A DNA stretch of 64,000 nucleotides from Frigoribacterium sp. JB110 (lineage in GTDB: Bacteria; Actinomycetota; Actinomycetes; Actinomycetales; Microbacteriaceae). This document shows, in pieces, positions 8,532 to 19,052 of this stretch. Position 1 is the stretch's first letter, and each line of letters opens with the position of its first letter. The stretch is taken from contig NZ_FUIA01000011.1 in the NCBI RefSeq assembly GCF_900163665.1, positions 1 through 64,000 on the forward strand. The letters run 5' to 3'. The notes under the pieces are model-generated. The model had not been told where the DNA came from, made no database searches, and saw only the letters and a list, made by a program, of their open reading frames with translations. Made by a program: the position numbers and the translations under genes.

Positions 8532-9532
8532 GTCGTCTTCCTTCCGCTCGGCCCGGTGACGGCGCCGGCCGTGTCGCGCCGCAGCACGAAGCGCTGGTAG
8601 ATCAGGGCGATCACGAGGGAGATGAGGAACAGCAGCACGGCGACGGCGTTTCCGAAGCCGTAGTTGCCTGCGAGGTGGCCGTTCTGGTACATGTACGTCG
8701 CCATCGTCGAGGTGCCGGCCGTGGCCGCGATGTACTGGCCCCAGATGATGTTGACCAGGTCGAACAGCTGCAGCGAGCCGATCATCGAAAGGAACGCCCA
8801 GATCCGGATGGTGGGGCCCAGCAGCGGAAGCGTGATCCGCCACTGCGTCTGCCAGAAGCCGGCGCCGTCGATCGCGGCGGCTTCGTACAGCTCTGACGGG
8901 ATCGACTGGAGGCCGGCGAGCATCAGGATCACGGCGAAGCCGATGTACTTCCAGCTGATGATGAGCATCAGCGTGCCCATGGCGACGCTCGGGTCGCTCA
9001 GCCACGACTGCTGCATCCACTCGAGCCCGAGCTTGGCCAACATGGAGTTCACCGCGCCGGTGTCCTGCATCATCAGGCTCCAGCCCGTGCCGACGACGAC
9101 CTCACTGATCACATACGGCACGAAGATGAGCACCCGGATGAGTGTGCGCCCGCGCATCTTCTGGTTCATCAGCAGCGCGAACAGGATCGCCAGCGGCCCC
9201 TGCAGGATGAGCGAGGCGACCACGATGAAGAAATTGTGGAACACGGCCTCGCGGAACGTGGCGTCCTGCAGGATCAGCACGTAGTTCTCGAAGCCGACGA
9301 AGTCATCGGGGAAGCCGAAGCCCTTCCACCGGAAGAAGCCGTAGAACGCCGCCATCAGCACCGGGAGGATGACGAAGAAGACGAACACGATGATTCCCGG
9401 CCCGGCCAGCAGCGTGATCTCGCCGCGCTTGCGCCAGTCGGCGCGGGGCCGCCGCGCCGGGGCCGACGCGATGTCGGCCCCGGCGGCTGGCTCCTCCGAT
9501 GTGCGCACGGCGTACGTCTCGGGAGAGGTCAT
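8528..9532 (-). CDS. Carbohydrate ABC transporter permease (MalF type)
   Basis: The 334-residue protein has a polar N-terminal extension of about 35 residues followed by six transmembrane segments. The EAA loop reads ELYEAAAIDGAGFWQTQWRI, followed by T-L-P-L. It forms the permease heterodimer with the next gene, whose start overlaps its stop. It follows the substrate-binding protein gene after 7 bp, so all are in one operon. The neighbouring GH3 enzyme suggests an oligosaccharide substrate. Confidence 0.92.
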   Translation of the reverse strand: MTSPETYAVRTSEEPAAGADIASAPARRPRADWRKRGEITLLAGPGIIVFVFFVILPVLMAAFYGFFRWKGFGFPDDFVGFENYVLILQDATFREAVFHNFFIVVASLILQGPLAILFALLMNQKMRGRTLIRVLIFVPYVISEVVVGTGWSLMMQDTGAVNSMLAKLGLEWMQQSWLSDPSVAMGTLMLIISWKYIGFAVILMLAGLQSIPSELYEAAAIDGAGFWQTQWRITLPLLGPTIRIWAFLSMIGSLQLFDLVNIIWGQYIAATAGTSTMATYMYQNGHLAGNYGFGNAVAVLLFLISLVIALIYQRFVLRRDTAGAVTGPSGRKTT

Positions 9533-9539
9533 AGCTGCC

Positions 9540-10820
9540 TCAGCCGCGGACTGCGGCCTGCTCGACGGTGTCGAGCAGGCTCTCCGGCGTACCGTCGCCG
9601 GCGAGCATCTCGACGACGGCCGTGTTCAGCGCATTTCCGACGTTCTGTCCGAGCAGCGTGTCGAGATAGAGCACGATGTACGACGCCTCGTTGTACGCCT
9701 CCATCATCGGCAGCAGCGAAGGGTCGGTCACCGCGGCCTGCGCGTCGCTGGAAGCGGGCACGGCGTTGAACGCGACGGCGTACTTCTCCTGCCATTCCTG
9801 CGTCGCAAGGAAGTTGAGGAAGTCCTCGCACGACGACGGCGAATCCGCGGCGCAGGCGTACCCGTCGACTCCGCCCATCATCGCGGTCGGGTCGCCCTCG
9901 CCTCCGCTGGTGGCCGGCAGCGGGAACCAGCCGAGGTCGGGCAGCGGCTCGCCGTCAGGCGTGAGGCCGCCGATGACGCCGACGTTCCATCCGCCCATGA
10001 GCTCCATGGCCGCCTTGTGGTTCGCGAGCAGGCCAGCCGATGAGCCGGCTCCCTGCTGCGCCGAGGTGGTGAGGAAGCCCTCGTTGAACGGCTCAGTGGC
10101 CGCGAACTCCTCCAGATCCTCCGCTGCCTGCAGCCAGCAGCCATCGCTGAAGTCGAGGTCGACCGCGATGTTCTCGATCGTCTCCTGACCGCATGCGCGG
10201 AGCGCGAACGAGTAGTACCAGTGCGCGGCCGGCCACGCGTCCTTCGCGCCGAGCGCGATCGGTTCCGTGCCGGAGTCCTTGAGCTTGTCGACGACGTCGT
10301 TCAGCTCGTCGAAGGTGGTCGGCGTCGCCTCGACGCCCGCTTCTGCGAAGAGGTCCTGACTGTGGAACACCCCCTCAGGAAGCACGGCGACCGGCACACC
10401 GTACACGGCGCCCTCGATCGTGAACGCGCTGAAGGGCGCGTCACCGTAGGCGGCCTTCGTGTCCTCCGAGATCAGGTCGGACAGGTCTTTGACCGCTCCC
10501 GCGTCGACGATGTCGGCGAGCTTGCCGCCGCCGCGCGCCATGAACAGATCGGGCATGTCGCCCGAGTTCACCGCCGTCTGCAGCTTGCCGTCCATGTCCT
10601 CGTTCTGAATCGACGTGATGTCGATGTGAACACCGGCTTCCTCCTCGAACGCGGCACCGGCTTCCTCCCAGAACGCCTTGCCGTCCCCCGTGGTCGAGTT
10701 GTGCCAGAGCTCCAGCGTGTTCCCGTCGGCCTCGCCCGATCCGCCCGCACAGCCCGACAGTGCGAGGGTCGCAGCAGCCGCGGTCGCCACAGCGACGACC
10801 CATGTTTTACGCATCTTCAT
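9540..10820 (-). CDS. Sugar ABC transporter substrate-binding lipoprotein
   Basis: This 426-residue extracytoplasmic binding protein belongs to the family 1 (MalE-type) solute-binding proteins. It starts M-K-M-R-K-T-W, has a hydrophobic signal and the lipobox LSGC (Cys at about 23), and then a Gly/Ser linker and N-T-L-E-L-W-H. The lipid-anchored protein would capture an oligosaccharide and pass it to the two permeases downstream. GAGGAG lies upstream of the first ATG with suitable spacing. The operon is read away from a LacI gene across a region with a 20-bp palindrome. Confidence 0.93.
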   Translation of the reverse strand: MKMRKTWVVAVATAAAATLALSGCAGGSGEADGNTLELWHNSTTGDGKAFWEEAGAAFEEEAGVHIDITSIQNEDMDGKLQTAVNSGDMPDLFMARGGGKLADIVDAGAVKDLSDLISEDTKAAYGDAPFSAFTIEGAVYGVPVAVLPEGVFHSQDLFAEAGVEATPTTFDELNDVVDKLKDSGTEPIALGAKDAWPAAHWYYSFALRACGQETIENIAVDLDFSDGCWLQAAEDLEEFAATEPFNEGFLTTSAQQGAGSSAGLLANHKAAMELMGGWNVGVIGGLTPDGEPLPDLGWFPLPATSGGEGDPTAMMGGVDGYACAADSPSSCEDFLNFLATQEWQEKYAVAFNAVPASSDAQAAVTDPSLLPMMEAYNEASYIVLYLDTLLGQNVGNALNTAVVEMLAGDGTPESLLDTVEQAAVRG

Positions 10821-10890
10821 GGCGTTCTCTCCTCATTGAGTGCTGTTTCGCCTTGGTTCCGAGCGACGCGCTGCGCCCGGCGTGACACTG

Positions 10891-10919
10891 ACTCTGGCAG
10901 GATGGATGAAGGATGTCAA
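10891..10919 (-). promoter_or_regulatory. Promoter of the first sugar ABC/GH3 operon
   Basis: On the minus strand a perfect -35 TTGACA (10919-10914) is followed by a 17-bp spacer and CAGAGT (10896-10891). The -35 touches the LacI palindrome at 10918-10937, so bound repressor would block RNA polymerase. Confidence 0.6.
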
Positions 10920-10937
10920 ACGTTATCGATAACGTTT
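10918..10937. promoter_or_regulatory. LacI-family operator
   Basis: Perfect 20-bp palindrome AAACGTTATCGATAACGTTT with the central CG step typical of LacI-family sites. It sits between the divergent binding protein operon and the lacI gene and is the only such site I see in the gap. Confidence 0.85.
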
Positions 10938-11011
10938 TCTAAACGCGTCGATACGACTTCCACGCCCGCCGGTCCGCCGGGTGGGGCATCGCGACGTACC
11001 GTAGGGAGACC

Positions 11012-12043
11012 ATGAGCGCCACGCACACCGCAGGTCGCGGCCGCACGACCATCACAGATGTCGCGCGCGTCGCCGGCGTCTCCGTCGCGACCGTGTCGAA
11101 GGTCATCAACGGGCGCGACGGCGTCGCAGCGGCGACGAGCGAGCGCGTCATGCAGATCGTCACGGAGCTCGGCTACGCCAGCTCCCTCGTCGCGACATCG
11201 ATGCGCGGTAGCCGCACCCACGTCATCGGCGTGCTCGTCGCGGAGTTCGAGCCGTTTGCCCTTCAGCTGCTGCAGGGCGTCTCGGAAGCGCTGTCCGAGA
11301 CCGCCTACGACGTGCTCGCATACGCGGGCGCCGTCTCGAGCGGTTCCCATCTCGGGTGGGAGAACCGTTCGCTCTCGCGCCTCGGCGGCACACTCATCGA
11401 CGGGGCGATCGTCGTCACCCCGACCGTGCACCTGCCTGAGACGAACATGCCGATCGTCGCGATCGACCCGCACCGGGGACCTACGGGGCCCGCCACGGTC
11501 GACACCGACAACCTGCGAGGCGGCCGCGAGGCGACCGAACACCTCATCTCCCTCGGGCACCGACGCATCGCGCATCTGCGCGGCCGCGGCGATCTCGAAT
11601 CCGCCCGGCTGCGCGAGCAGGGCTATCGGGAGGCGCTTCGCGCCGCGGGCATCGAAGTCGACCAGACGCTGATCGCCGAGGGAGGGTACCGCCAGCCCGC
11701 AGCCGGTGACGGCGCTGCGGCGCTGTTCGATGCCGCCGATCCGCCCACCGCGATCTTCGCCGCGAACGACCTCTCGGCGATCGAGACCATGCGCGTCGCG
11801 GCCGAGCGCGGGCTGCGCGTGCCCGACGATGTCTCGATCGTCGGCTTCGACGATGTGCCGGAGGCCGCGGCCGCGACTCCCCCGCTCACCACTGTGCGCC
11901 AGCCGCTGGCGGCGATGGGCCGCTCGGCCGTCGACCTGCTCGTGCGCATGATCGACGACGACGCCGAGCCGACGCACATCCGGATGTCGGCAGATCTCGT
12001 CGTGCGCGGCTCGACGCTCAGTCGCTCCGGCGGCTCGCGATGA
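11012..12043 (+). CDS. LacI family transcriptional regulator of the GH3/ABC operon
   Basis: The 343-residue protein has a LacI helix-turn-helix at about residues 13-34 ([20 protein letters not shown]) and a periplasmic-binding-like effector domain ending in F-A-A-N-D-L-S-A and [11 protein letters not shown], the usual LacI signatures. It is divergent from the sugar operon, and a perfect 20-bp palindrome lies in the gap, so it very likely represses that operon and itself until an imported sugar binds. AGGGAG precedes the ATG. Its 3-prime end overlaps the end of the convergent GH1 gene by 26 bp. Confidence 0.95.
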   Translation: MSATHTAGRGRTTITDVARVAGVSVATVSKVINGRDGVAAATSERVMQIVTELGYASSLVATSMRGSRTHVIGVLVAEFEPFALQLLQGVSEALSETAYDVLAYAGAVSSGSHLGWENRSLSRLGGTLIDGAIVVTPTVHLPETNMPIVAIDPHRGPTGPATVDTDNLRGGREATEHLISLGHRRIAHLRGRGDLESARLREQGYREALRAAGIEVDQTLIAEGGYRQPAAGDGAAALFDAADPPTAIFAANDLSAIETMRVAAERGLRVPDDVSIVGFDDVPEAAAATPPLTTVRQPLAAMGRSAVDLLVRMIDDDAEPTHIRMSADLVVRGSTLSRSGGSR

Positions 12044-13460
12044 GGCCGGAAAGCCAGCGGGCGCTGTCCTTCACGACGCGTTCGCGCGTGTCGTAGTCGA
12101 CGCGGACGATCCCGAACCGCTTCGAGAAGCCGTAGCCCCACTCGAAGTTGTCCAGCAGCGACCACACCAGATACCCGCGCAGGTCGACTCCGCGATCCAT
12201 CGCACGCCTGGCTGCGCCGAAGTGCCGCACGAGGTAGTCGGTGCGGTCCGCGTCGTGCACGCGCTTGCCCTCCGCCGTCTCGACCAGTTCGTCAGCGAAC
12301 GCCGCTCCGTTCTCGGTGACCATCAGCGGCTGATCGGGGAACTGCTCCGACAGGCTCACCAGCAGGCCCTCCAGCCCGTCAGGAGCGATGTTCCACCCCA
12401 TGTCGGTGTACGGCCCGTCCTGCGGCAGGAACTCGATGCTCTCACCACCCGGCCACGGCGATCCGCCGACGTCCTTGTGTCCGTCGTTGCGCACGCGCTC
12501 TCCGACGCCGTCCCAGGTGCGCACCGTCACGGTCGAGTAGTAGTTGACGCCGAGCACGTCGATCGGCTGGTGGATCGTCTCGAGGTCGCCGTCGCGCACG
12601 AACGACCAGTCAGTCACCGCCGCCGTGTCGGCGAGCAGATCGTCGTCGTATCGACCGCGCAGCATCGGGCTCGTGAACGCGCGGTTCGCGAGCGCGTCCA
12701 CACGGCGCGCGGCGTCAGCCTCGCCGCGCGGGACGTGGAAGTTCAGCGTCACCGAGACATCCGGATCATTCGTCGCCGCGCGCCGGATCTCGGGCACGGC
12801 GAGACCATGCGCGAGGTTGAGATGGTGCACGGCGGCGAGCGAATCGGCGCCATCGGTGCGGCCGGGAGCATGCGCTCCCGATCCGTAGCCGAGGTATGCG
12901 GAGCACCACGGCTCATTCAGCGTGGTCCAGGTGTGCACTCGGTCGCCGAGTGCCTCGACGGTGCGCGCCGCGTACTCGACGAAGCGTTCGGCCGTCTCCC
13001 GCACAGGCCAGCCGCCCGCGTCCTCGAGCTCCTGCGGCAGGTCCCAGTGATAGAGGGTGGCGATCGGCCGGATGCCGCGGGCGAGCAGCCCGTCGACCAG
13101 GCGGGAGTAGAAGTCGACGCCCTCCTGGTTCACCACCGAGCCGCCGTGCGGCAGGACGCGCGACCACGAGATCGAGAACCGGTAGGCCTCGAGCCCGAGA
13201 CCGGCCATCATGTCGAGGTCGGGCTCGAGCAGGTGATAGTGATCGCACGCGACGTCGCCGTTGTCGTCGTTCCAGATGTTGCCTGGCGTGCGACTGAACG
13301 TGTCCCAGATCGACGGGGTGCGCCCGCCCTCGGCCGCCGCCCCCTCCACCTGGTACGACGCGGTCGCCGACCCGATCACGAATCCCGGCGGGAACTCGAG
13401 CGGCACGCTTCGGTAGTCGGTCATGTGTGTGGTCTGCTCAGCTGTCACGGTTCTCATCAT
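12018..13460 (-). CDS. Glycoside hydrolase family 1 beta-glucosidase
   Basis: The 480-residue protein matches GH1 length and motifs. The N-terminal [14 protein letters not shown] is followed by the acid/base Glu at about 183 in TLNEPW and the nucleophile Glu at about 382 in VTENGAAF, with W-S-L-L-D-N-F-E-W near the end. No signal peptide is seen, so it acts inside the cell on imported beta-glucosides. The ATG at 13460 overlaps the stop of the GH31 gene (ATGA); a second in-frame ATG follows at once. It is the last gene of the second sugar operon and would remove glucose after alpha-xylosidase trimming. Confidence 0.95.
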   Translation of the reverse strand: MMRTVTAEQTTHMTDYRSVPLEFPPGFVIGSATASYQVEGAAAEGGRTPSIWDTFSRTPGNIWNDDNGDVACDHYHLLEPDLDMMAGLGLEAYRFSISWSRVLPHGGSVVNQEGVDFYSRLVDGLLARGIRPIATLYHWDLPQELEDAGGWPVRETAERFVEYAARTVEALGDRVHTWTTLNEPWCSAYLGYGSGAHAPGRTDGADSLAAVHHLNLAHGLAVPEIRRAATNDPDVSVTLNFHVPRGEADAARRVDALANRAFTSPMLRGRYDDDLLADTAAVTDWSFVRDGDLETIHQPIDVLGVNYYSTVTVRTWDGVGERVRNDGHKDVGGSPWPGGESIEFLPQDGPYTDMGWNIAPDGLEGLLVSLSEQFPDQPLMVTENGAAFADELVETAEGKRVHDADRTDYLVRHFGAARRAMDRGVDLRGYLVWSLLDNFEWGYGFSKRFGIVRVDYDTRERVVKDSARWLSGLIASRRSD

Positions 13461-15814
13461 GCCTGCTTCCCTTCGATCCCGAGTTCGGCGCGCCCCTCGG
13501 TTGCCTCTGCATGCCGCCCGCCGGCATCCTCGATCCGGAACCGTTCGAGGTCATCGCTGAGCGCCACGACGCTGCCGTTGTCGCGCTCGATGCGGACCCG
13601 CGCCGTGCGGCCATCCGGAGCCGTCACCTCGATCTCCCTCGCGCCGTCTCCGGGCGCGACGAACAGACGCAGCCCGTCGAGGTAGTCGTAGTCGGCCGAT
13701 TCGTCGTGACCTCCGAGGGGCACAACCGCCCCGGACCGCACGTACAGCGGGATACTGTCGAAGTCATGCGTCTCACGGCGCCAGCGCCCGCCCGACACGG
13801 TCTCCCCGGTGAGCAGGCTCGTCCACTCTCCGTCCGGCAGGTAGAACTCCGCCTCTCCGTGGGCGGAGAACACCGGGGCGACCAGCAGGTCGGGGCCGAG
13901 CATGTACTGGCGGTCGAGGTGCGAGACGGCCGGGTCGTCGGGGAACGCCAGCGCCATCGGACGCATCACTGGCGTGCCGGTGACGTGCGCCTCCCTGCCC
14001 GCGGCGAAGAGGTATGGCATCAGCGATGCCTTGAGCCGCGCGAAGCGGCGAGCCACCGACACGGCACTCTGCGGATCGCTCTCGTCTCGACCCTCCGCCT
14101 CGTCGAACAGCCACGGCACGCGGTAGCTGCCCGATCCGTGCAGCCTGCTGTGACTCGACAGCAGGCCGAAGGCGAGCCAGCGCTTGAAGACGCCGGCATC
14201 CGGCATCCCCTCGAACCCGCCGATGTCGTGGCTCCAGAAGGCGAACCCGCTCATCGCGAGCGACAGGCCGCCGCGCAGGGTCTCCGCCATCGACTCGAAG
14301 GTCGACGTGTTGTCGCCGCCCCAGTGCACGGGCATCCGCTGCCCGCCGGCCGTCGCCGACCGTGCGAACAGCACGGCGTCGCCCTCGCCTCGCTCCTGCT
14401 CGAGCACTTCGAACACCGCCTGGTTGTACAGGTGGGTGTAGCGGTTGTGCATCGCGGCGGCGTCGCTGCCGTCGAAGTAGACGACGTCGGTCGGGATCCG
14501 CTCACCGAAGTCGGTCTTGAAGCAGTCGACCCCTTGGCGCGTGAGGCGGCGCAGGTGCTCCTGATACCACCGGGTCGCGTCGGGATTCGTGAAGTCGACG
14601 AGTGCCATTCCCGCCTGCCACATGTCCCACTGCCAGACGGATCCGTCCGCTCTCCTGACCAGGTAGCCGTTCTCGACCCCCTCCGCGAACAGCGGCGAGC
14701 GCTGCGCGATGTACGGGTTGATCCACGCGCTCACGCGCAGACCGCGCTCGTGCAGGCGCTCGAGCATGCCATCCGGATCGGGGAAGACGCGCGGATCCCA
14801 CTCGAAGTCGCACCAGTTGAACTCGCGCATCCAGAAGCAGTCGAAATGGAACACGTCGAGCGGGATGTCGCGGTCGCGCATGCCGTCGAGGAATGCGTTC
14901 ACGGTCTGCTCGTCGTAGTCGGTTGTGAAGCTCGTCGACAGCCAGAGCCCGTACGACCACGCCGGCACCTCCGGCGGGCGGCCGGTGAGCGAGGTGTACC
15001 GGTCGAGCACCTCGGTCGGGGTCGGCCCTGCGATGACGAAGTACTCCAGCTGTTCGCCCGCGACGGAGAACTGCACCCGCTCGACCGTCTCCGAGCCGAC
15101 CTCGTAGGAGACGTGACCGGTGTCGTTGACGAGCACGCCGAATCCGCGATTGCTGAGATGGAACGGGATGTTCTTGTACGCCTGCTCGCTCGACGTGCCG
15201 CCGTCGGCGTTCCAGATCTCAACGGTCTGGCCGTTCTTGACGAACGGACCGAACCTCTCGCCGAGCCCGTAGACGACCTCGCCGACACCGAGCGAGAGCT
15301 GCTCGTGGATGTACGTGCCGTGCCGGGGCGTCGGCGTGCCGCCCCGCGCATTCCCCACGATGCCGCGGTCGACGGCCGCATCCTCGGCGAGGCGCATGAA
15401 CCCGAGCGAGCGTTCGCCGCTCGAGGTGAGCACCCGCCCCGTCACGGTGTCGCGGAACTCCAGCGACCACTCGTGCCCGCGGCGCACGACCGCCGTGATC
15501 GGGCCGCTCACCAGACGTCCCTCGTCTCCGTCGAGCGTCGCCTCACCGCATTCGGAGGCGCCGACGAGGTCGAAGCCCTGCGGCACGCGCCCTCCGGTGT
15601 GGTGGGCGATGCGCACGCCGATCACGCCTTCGTGCGGCGAATGCAGCGAGACTGTGAGCGTCGGACGGTTGAGGGTGTCTCCCCTGTCGGCGATGACCTT
15701 GGTCGGAACCGTCGCCACGAGGCCGCGTCCTGAGACGGCGAGGTCGTAGACCTCACGTCCGTAGAGCGGGTCGACGCCGGGCCTGACCTGCCAGAATCCG
15801 TCGGTGAACTTCAT
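13457..15814 (-). CDS. yicI: Glycoside hydrolase family 31 alpha-xylosidase (YicI-like)
   Basis: The 785-residue cytoplasmic enzyme has the GH31 N-terminal sandwich, the catalytic barrel and C-terminal sandwiches. The nucleophile Asp is at about 435 in CFKTDFGE and the acid/base Asp at about 501 in [13 protein letters not shown]. The [20 protein letters not shown] stretch (about 323-341) is characteristic of the YicI alpha-xylosidase branch and not of alpha-glucosidases. It would remove alpha-1,6-linked xylose from xyloglucan oligosaccharides or isoprimeverose. Its ATG shares one base with the stop of the upstream permease (TAATG), and GH1 follows with a 4-bp overlap. Confidence 0.9.
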   Translation of the reverse strand: MKFTDGFWQVRPGVDPLYGREVYDLAVSGRGLVATVPTKVIADRGDTLNRPTLTVSLHSPHEGVIGVRIAHHTGGRVPQGFDLVGASECGEATLDGDEGRLVSGPITAVVRRGHEWSLEFRDTVTGRVLTSSGERSLGFMRLAEDAAVDRGIVGNARGGTPTPRHGTYIHEQLSLGVGEVVYGLGERFGPFVKNGQTVEIWNADGGTSSEQAYKNIPFHLSNRGFGVLVNDTGHVSYEVGSETVERVQFSVAGEQLEYFVIAGPTPTEVLDRYTSLTGRPPEVPAWSYGLWLSTSFTTDYDEQTVNAFLDGMRDRDIPLDVFHFDCFWMREFNWCDFEWDPRVFPDPDGMLERLHERGLRVSAWINPYIAQRSPLFAEGVENGYLVRRADGSVWQWDMWQAGMALVDFTNPDATRWYQEHLRRLTRQGVDCFKTDFGERIPTDVVYFDGSDAAAMHNRYTHLYNQAVFEVLEQERGEGDAVLFARSATAGGQRMPVHWGGDNTSTFESMAETLRGGLSLAMSGFAFWSHDIGGFEGMPDAGVFKRWLAFGLLSSHSRLHGSGSYRVPWLFDEAEGRDESDPQSAVSVARRFARLKASLMPYLFAAGREAHVTGTPVMRPMALAFPDDPAVSHLDRQYMLGPDLLVAPVFSAHGEAEFYLPDGEWTSLLTGETVSGGRWRRETHDFDSIPLYVRSGAVVPLGGHDESADYDYLDGLRLFVAPGDGAREIEVTAPDGRTARVRIERDNGSVVALSDDLERFRIEDAGGRHAEATEGRAELGIEGKQA

Positions 15815-16689
15815 TACTTGACTGCTCCTGCCGTGATGCCGCGAGAAAGCGTGCGCTGGAAGATGAGGAAGAAGATGAGCGTCGGGAGCAGACCCAGCAG
15901 TGCCGAGGCGCTCGTGGTGGTGACGTCCATCAGCCGGTCGCCCTGCAGCACGCTGATCGCGACAGGGACCGTCTGGTTCTCCCCCGAGATGAGGAAGGTG
16001 AGCGGGATGAGGAACTCGTTCCACGTCCAGATGAAGAAGAACACCATCAGCACGCCGAGGGTCGGTCGGCTCACGGGAACGATGACCCGCCACAGCGTTC
16101 GCCAGCGCCCTGCCCCATCGAGTGCGGCCGCCTCGATGATCTCCTTCGGGAATGTGCCGAAGACACTCGCGAGCAGGTACGTGCCGAAAGCGCTCTGGAT
16201 GACGACGAAGGTGATGATCACGGACCAGACGTTGTCGTAGAGACCCACCGCGCGGAAGATCGTGTACAGGGGGTAGAGGAGCACCTCCTGCGGCAGCATG
16301 TTCGCCAGCAGGAAGACGAGGATGAGCGGCACGCGCCCTCGCACCCTTCCGATGCCGATCGCGTATGCGTTGAGCACGGACACGACGACGGCGACCACGG
16401 CGACGACGCCGGATATGAAGAAGCTGTTCCACAGCTTCTGGGGGAAGTTCACCCGATCCCAGAAGGCAGCGATCCCGTCGACGTAGAACGACGTCGGCAG
16501 CTGCAACGGGCCGCCCGTCGCGTAGTCCTCGGGCGACTTGAACGCGTTGATGAGGATGACGACGAACGGGAACAGCACGATGGCCGCGAGGATGACGACG
16601 CACCCGAGCACGATCCAATCCGTCGGAGTGCGGCGACGACGGTTGCGGCGCTTGGGCGATCCGGTGATGATCGCGGTGGTGGCGCTCAT
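15814..16689 (-). CDS. Carbohydrate ABC transporter permease (MalG type), second system
   Basis: This 291-residue protein starts at ATG 16689 (MSATTAIITG), which overlaps the stop of the preceding permease. It has six membrane segments and the EAA loop EIIEAAALDGAGRWRTLWRV, followed by I-V-P-V-S. It pairs with the 16686-17615 permease and the 17629-18915 binding protein. The GH31 and GH1 enzymes encoded directly downstream suggest import of xylose-decorated or beta-linked glucose oligosaccharides. No ATPase is encoded here, as in the first system. Confidence 0.92.
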   Translation of the reverse strand: MSATTAIITGSPKRRNRRRRTPTDWIVLGCVVILAAIVLFPFVVILINAFKSPEDYATGGPLQLPTSFYVDGIAAFWDRVNFPQKLWNSFFISGVVAVVAVVVSVLNAYAIGIGRVRGRVPLILVFLLANMLPQEVLLYPLYTIFRAVGLYDNVWSVIITFVVIQSAFGTYLLASVFGTFPKEIIEAAALDGAGRWRTLWRVIVPVSRPTLGVLMVFFFIWTWNEFLIPLTFLISGENQTVPVAISVLQGDRLMDVTTTSASALLGLLPTLIFFLIFQRTLSRGITAGAVK

Positions 16690-17615
16690 CGCGCTGCCTC
16701 CTTCCGCTCCGCGCGATTCTGTGCCGACACGAACACGATCGACACGAGCAGGATGACGATCGTCAGGGCGGTCGCGATCGCCGCACCGTATCCGACCTGC
16801 TGACTCTGGAAGAACTGACTGTACGAGTAGTAGCTCGGCACGATCGTGGCGAAGTTCGGCCCGCCACCCGTGAGGGCGTAGACGGGACCGAAGACCTTCA
16901 GCGCCGCGATCGTGCAGGTGAGCGCCACGACGAACATCTCCGGACGGATCATCGGCATGGTGATCGCCGCGAACCGCCTGAACCATCCGGCCCCGTCGAT
17001 CTCGGCCGCCTCGTACAGCTCGGGATCGACGCGCTGCAGCGCCGCCATGAAGATGACGACCGGGTAGCCGACCTGGATCCACACGAGCACCGCCATGATG
17101 CTGACGAGCGCCGTGTCGGGTGATCCCAGCCAGTTGCTCGCCAGATGCCCGAGTCCGATCGACTCGAGGATCGTGTTGAGCGCGCCGTTCTCCGGACGCA
17201 GAATCCATCCGATCACGATCGCGGCGATGACGGACGGCAGAATCTGCGGCAGGTAGTACGTCGCTCGTAGGAACGATGCGAGCCTTCCGCCGAACTTGCG
17301 CCCGATGACGTCGAACAGCGCGGCCGCGACGACGAGACCGATCAGCGTCGGCGCGATCACCATCGCGAGGATCATCGCCACGCTGTTGCGGAACGACAGC
17401 CAGAACCGTTCGTCGCCGATCAGCGTGACCCAGTTGTCCAGTCCCGACCATGTCGGCGCGACGATGCCGCGGTAGTCGGTGAAGCTCAGGTACACGTTCC
17501 ATCCGAGCGGCACGAGGACGATCAGGGTCAGCAGTGCCGCACCCGGGAGCAGATACCACCAGTAGCTGCGTCCCGACAGGAACGGGACCAACGACCCGCT
17601 GTGGGAGGTGCTCAT
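16686..17615 (-). CDS. Carbohydrate ABC transporter permease (MalF type), second system
   Basis: The 309-residue protein begins at ATG 17615 (MSTSHSGSLV), 13 bp after the binding protein stop. The frame extends 15 codons further upstream, but that would run into the binding protein gene. Six membrane segments are visible, with an EAA loop reading ELYEAAEIDGAGWFRRFAAI. It forms a heterodimer with the next permease, which overlaps it by 4 bp. Confidence 0.9.
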   Translation of the reverse strand: MSTSHSGSLVPFLSGRSYWWYLLPGAALLTLIVLVPLGWNVYLSFTDYRGIVAPTWSGLDNWVTLIGDERFWLSFRNSVAMILAMVIAPTLIGLVVAAALFDVIGRKFGGRLASFLRATYYLPQILPSVIAAIVIGWILRPENGALNTILESIGLGHLASNWLGSPDTALVSIMAVLVWIQVGYPVVIFMAALQRVDPELYEAAEIDGAGWFRRFAAITMPMIRPEMFVVALTCTIAALKVFGPVYALTGGGPNFATIVPSYYSYSQFFQSQQVGYGAAIATALTIVILLVSIVFVSAQNRAERKEAAR

Positions 17616-17628
17616 GCGCCGCGCCCGA

Positions 17629-18915
17629 TCAGTTCGCGACGGCGGGCAGGCCCGCCTCATAGTCGGAGCCGATCTGCGTGTTCATCTCGTCGGTCGAGAG
17701 CGTCCCGTTGAGCAGACCCTGCAGGCCGGCGTTGAGCTCGTCGTAGAAGGTCGGCGTCGGCCAGTCGGGGTAGAACCCGAGCCCGTCCCTGTCGAGCAGC
17801 GTGTTGAAGTTCTCGATCAGACGCGCATTCGCCTCGTTCTCGACATCCGAGGCGTCTGCCGCAACAGGCACGCCGCCGTTCTCACCCATGATCGCCTGGA
17901 TCTCGGGGCGCAGCGTGATGTCGATGAACTGCTCAGCGAGCTCCGGATCGCCCGACGTCGTCGGGATGACCCAGAGGTTGCCAGACGAGCCGGGCGACAT
18001 CTCAGCGCCGGGGAACAGGAAGGTCGACCAGTCATGCTGAGCCTCGTCGAGGAACCGACCGAACCACCAGCTGCCGGAGAAGAACATCGGGTAGGTGCCG
18101 GAGATGAAGCCCGTTCCGGCGTCCTCCGCGGCCAGGCCCGTCGCGTCGGAGGAGATGTACCCCTCGTCGACCCAGTCGGCGACGGTCTCGGTCGCGCTCG
18201 TCACCTCGGGCCCCGAGAAGTCGACGGGGTTGTCGTAGACCTGGTAGTCGTCGACCCACTGCCTGTCGGCCTGCGCGAGCGCGAGCTGGTACCAGAGCTG
18301 GCCGAGCGGATACTCTCCTGCGGCTTCCGCGAGCGGGGTGACGCCCTCATCGACGAAGACCTGCATGACCTGCTCGAGCTCATCGAAGGTGGTGGGCACC
18401 TCGAGCCCGTACTCGTCGAACATCTCCTCGTTGTAGTAGAACTGCACGTACTCTCCGTACGTCGGAACGCCGTACCAGCTGCCGGAGCCCATCACCCCGT
18501 CTTCGTCGTAGCGCGCCGTCGTCTGCAACGACGGCGCGAGCACGTCGTCCCACCCGTATTCGCTGACTGCGTCGTCCAGGGGAGCGAGGAGTCCCTGGCT
18601 CGCAAGCAGCCCCGCCGTTGCGTTGCCCTTGTTGTACTCCAGCAGGTCGGGGGCCTCGTCTGAGTTCAGCACCTGGCTTGCCGTCTGGCGGATCTGCTCG
18701 AAGCTTCGCTCCTCGAACTCCACGGTCGCCCCGGTCTCCTCCTCGAAGACCTCGATGGCGCGGTCCCACGCGATGCCCATTGCGGAGTTGGACCCCTCGT
18801 AGTGCCACAGCGTGAGCGTGTTGTCGGACTCCTGCTCGGCCGGGCCGCAGCTGGCGAGCATCGCAGTCCCGAGAGCCGCGGCCCCGGTCACAGCGATGAT
18901 GCGTCGGATGTTCAT
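17629..18915 (-). CDS. Sugar ABC transporter substrate-binding lipoprotein, second system
   Basis: This 428-residue family 1 solute-binding protein has a short signal and the lipobox LASC (Cys at about 23), followed by N-T-L-T-L-W-H-Y-E-G. A near-perfect AAGGAGGT lies five bases before the ATG, which predicts high expression, as usual for binding proteins. It would deliver sugar to the two permeases downstream. The promoter region carries a LacI-type palindrome at 19010-19025 and a LacI gene lies immediately upstream. Confidence 0.93.
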   Translation of the reverse strand: MNIRRIIAVTGAAALGTAMLASCGPAEQESDNTLTLWHYEGSNSAMGIAWDRAIEVFEEETGATVEFEERSFEQIRQTASQVLNSDEAPDLLEYNKGNATAGLLASQGLLAPLDDAVSEYGWDDVLAPSLQTTARYDEDGVMGSGSWYGVPTYGEYVQFYYNEEMFDEYGLEVPTTFDELEQVMQVFVDEGVTPLAEAAGEYPLGQLWYQLALAQADRQWVDDYQVYDNPVDFSGPEVTSATETVADWVDEGYISSDATGLAAEDAGTGFISGTYPMFFSGSWWFGRFLDEAQHDWSTFLFPGAEMSPGSSGNLWVIPTTSGDPELAEQFIDITLRPEIQAIMGENGGVPVAADASDVENEANARLIENFNTLLDRDGLGFYPDWPTPTFYDELNAGLQGLLNGTLSTDEMNTQIGSDYEAGLPAVAN

Positions 18916-19009
18916 CTTCTACCTCCTTGTAGTGGGGCACTGCCCCCGAGATGGTGCGGCCGATCGACCGTTGATGTGATGGAAAGCGATTGGGTGGCGT
19001 CGTGATGGA

Positions 19010-19025
19010 ATCGAAGCGCTTCGAT
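19010..19025. promoter_or_regulatory. LacI-family operator for the second sugar operon
   Basis: Perfect 16-bp palindrome ATCGAAGCGCTTCGAT, upstream of the binding protein gene. A closely related site (13 of 14 identical in the core) lies at 20078-20091 in front of the lacI gene, so one regulator probably uses both. A weaker half-site GGAAAGCGATT is seen near 18981. Confidence 0.8.
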
Positions 19026-19052
19026 AAAAGGCATTCGAGTGTCGTGCTGCGC

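Noticed and set aside
12222..13685. 487-codon plus-strand open frame opposite the GH1 gene
   Set aside because: It is an antisense shadow; GH1 motifs on the minus strand are complete.
13427..15733. 768-codon plus-strand open frame opposite the GH31 gene
   Set aside because: Composition is Arg/Val/His-rich without any domain. The opposite strand has an intact GH31 with both catalytic Asp residues.
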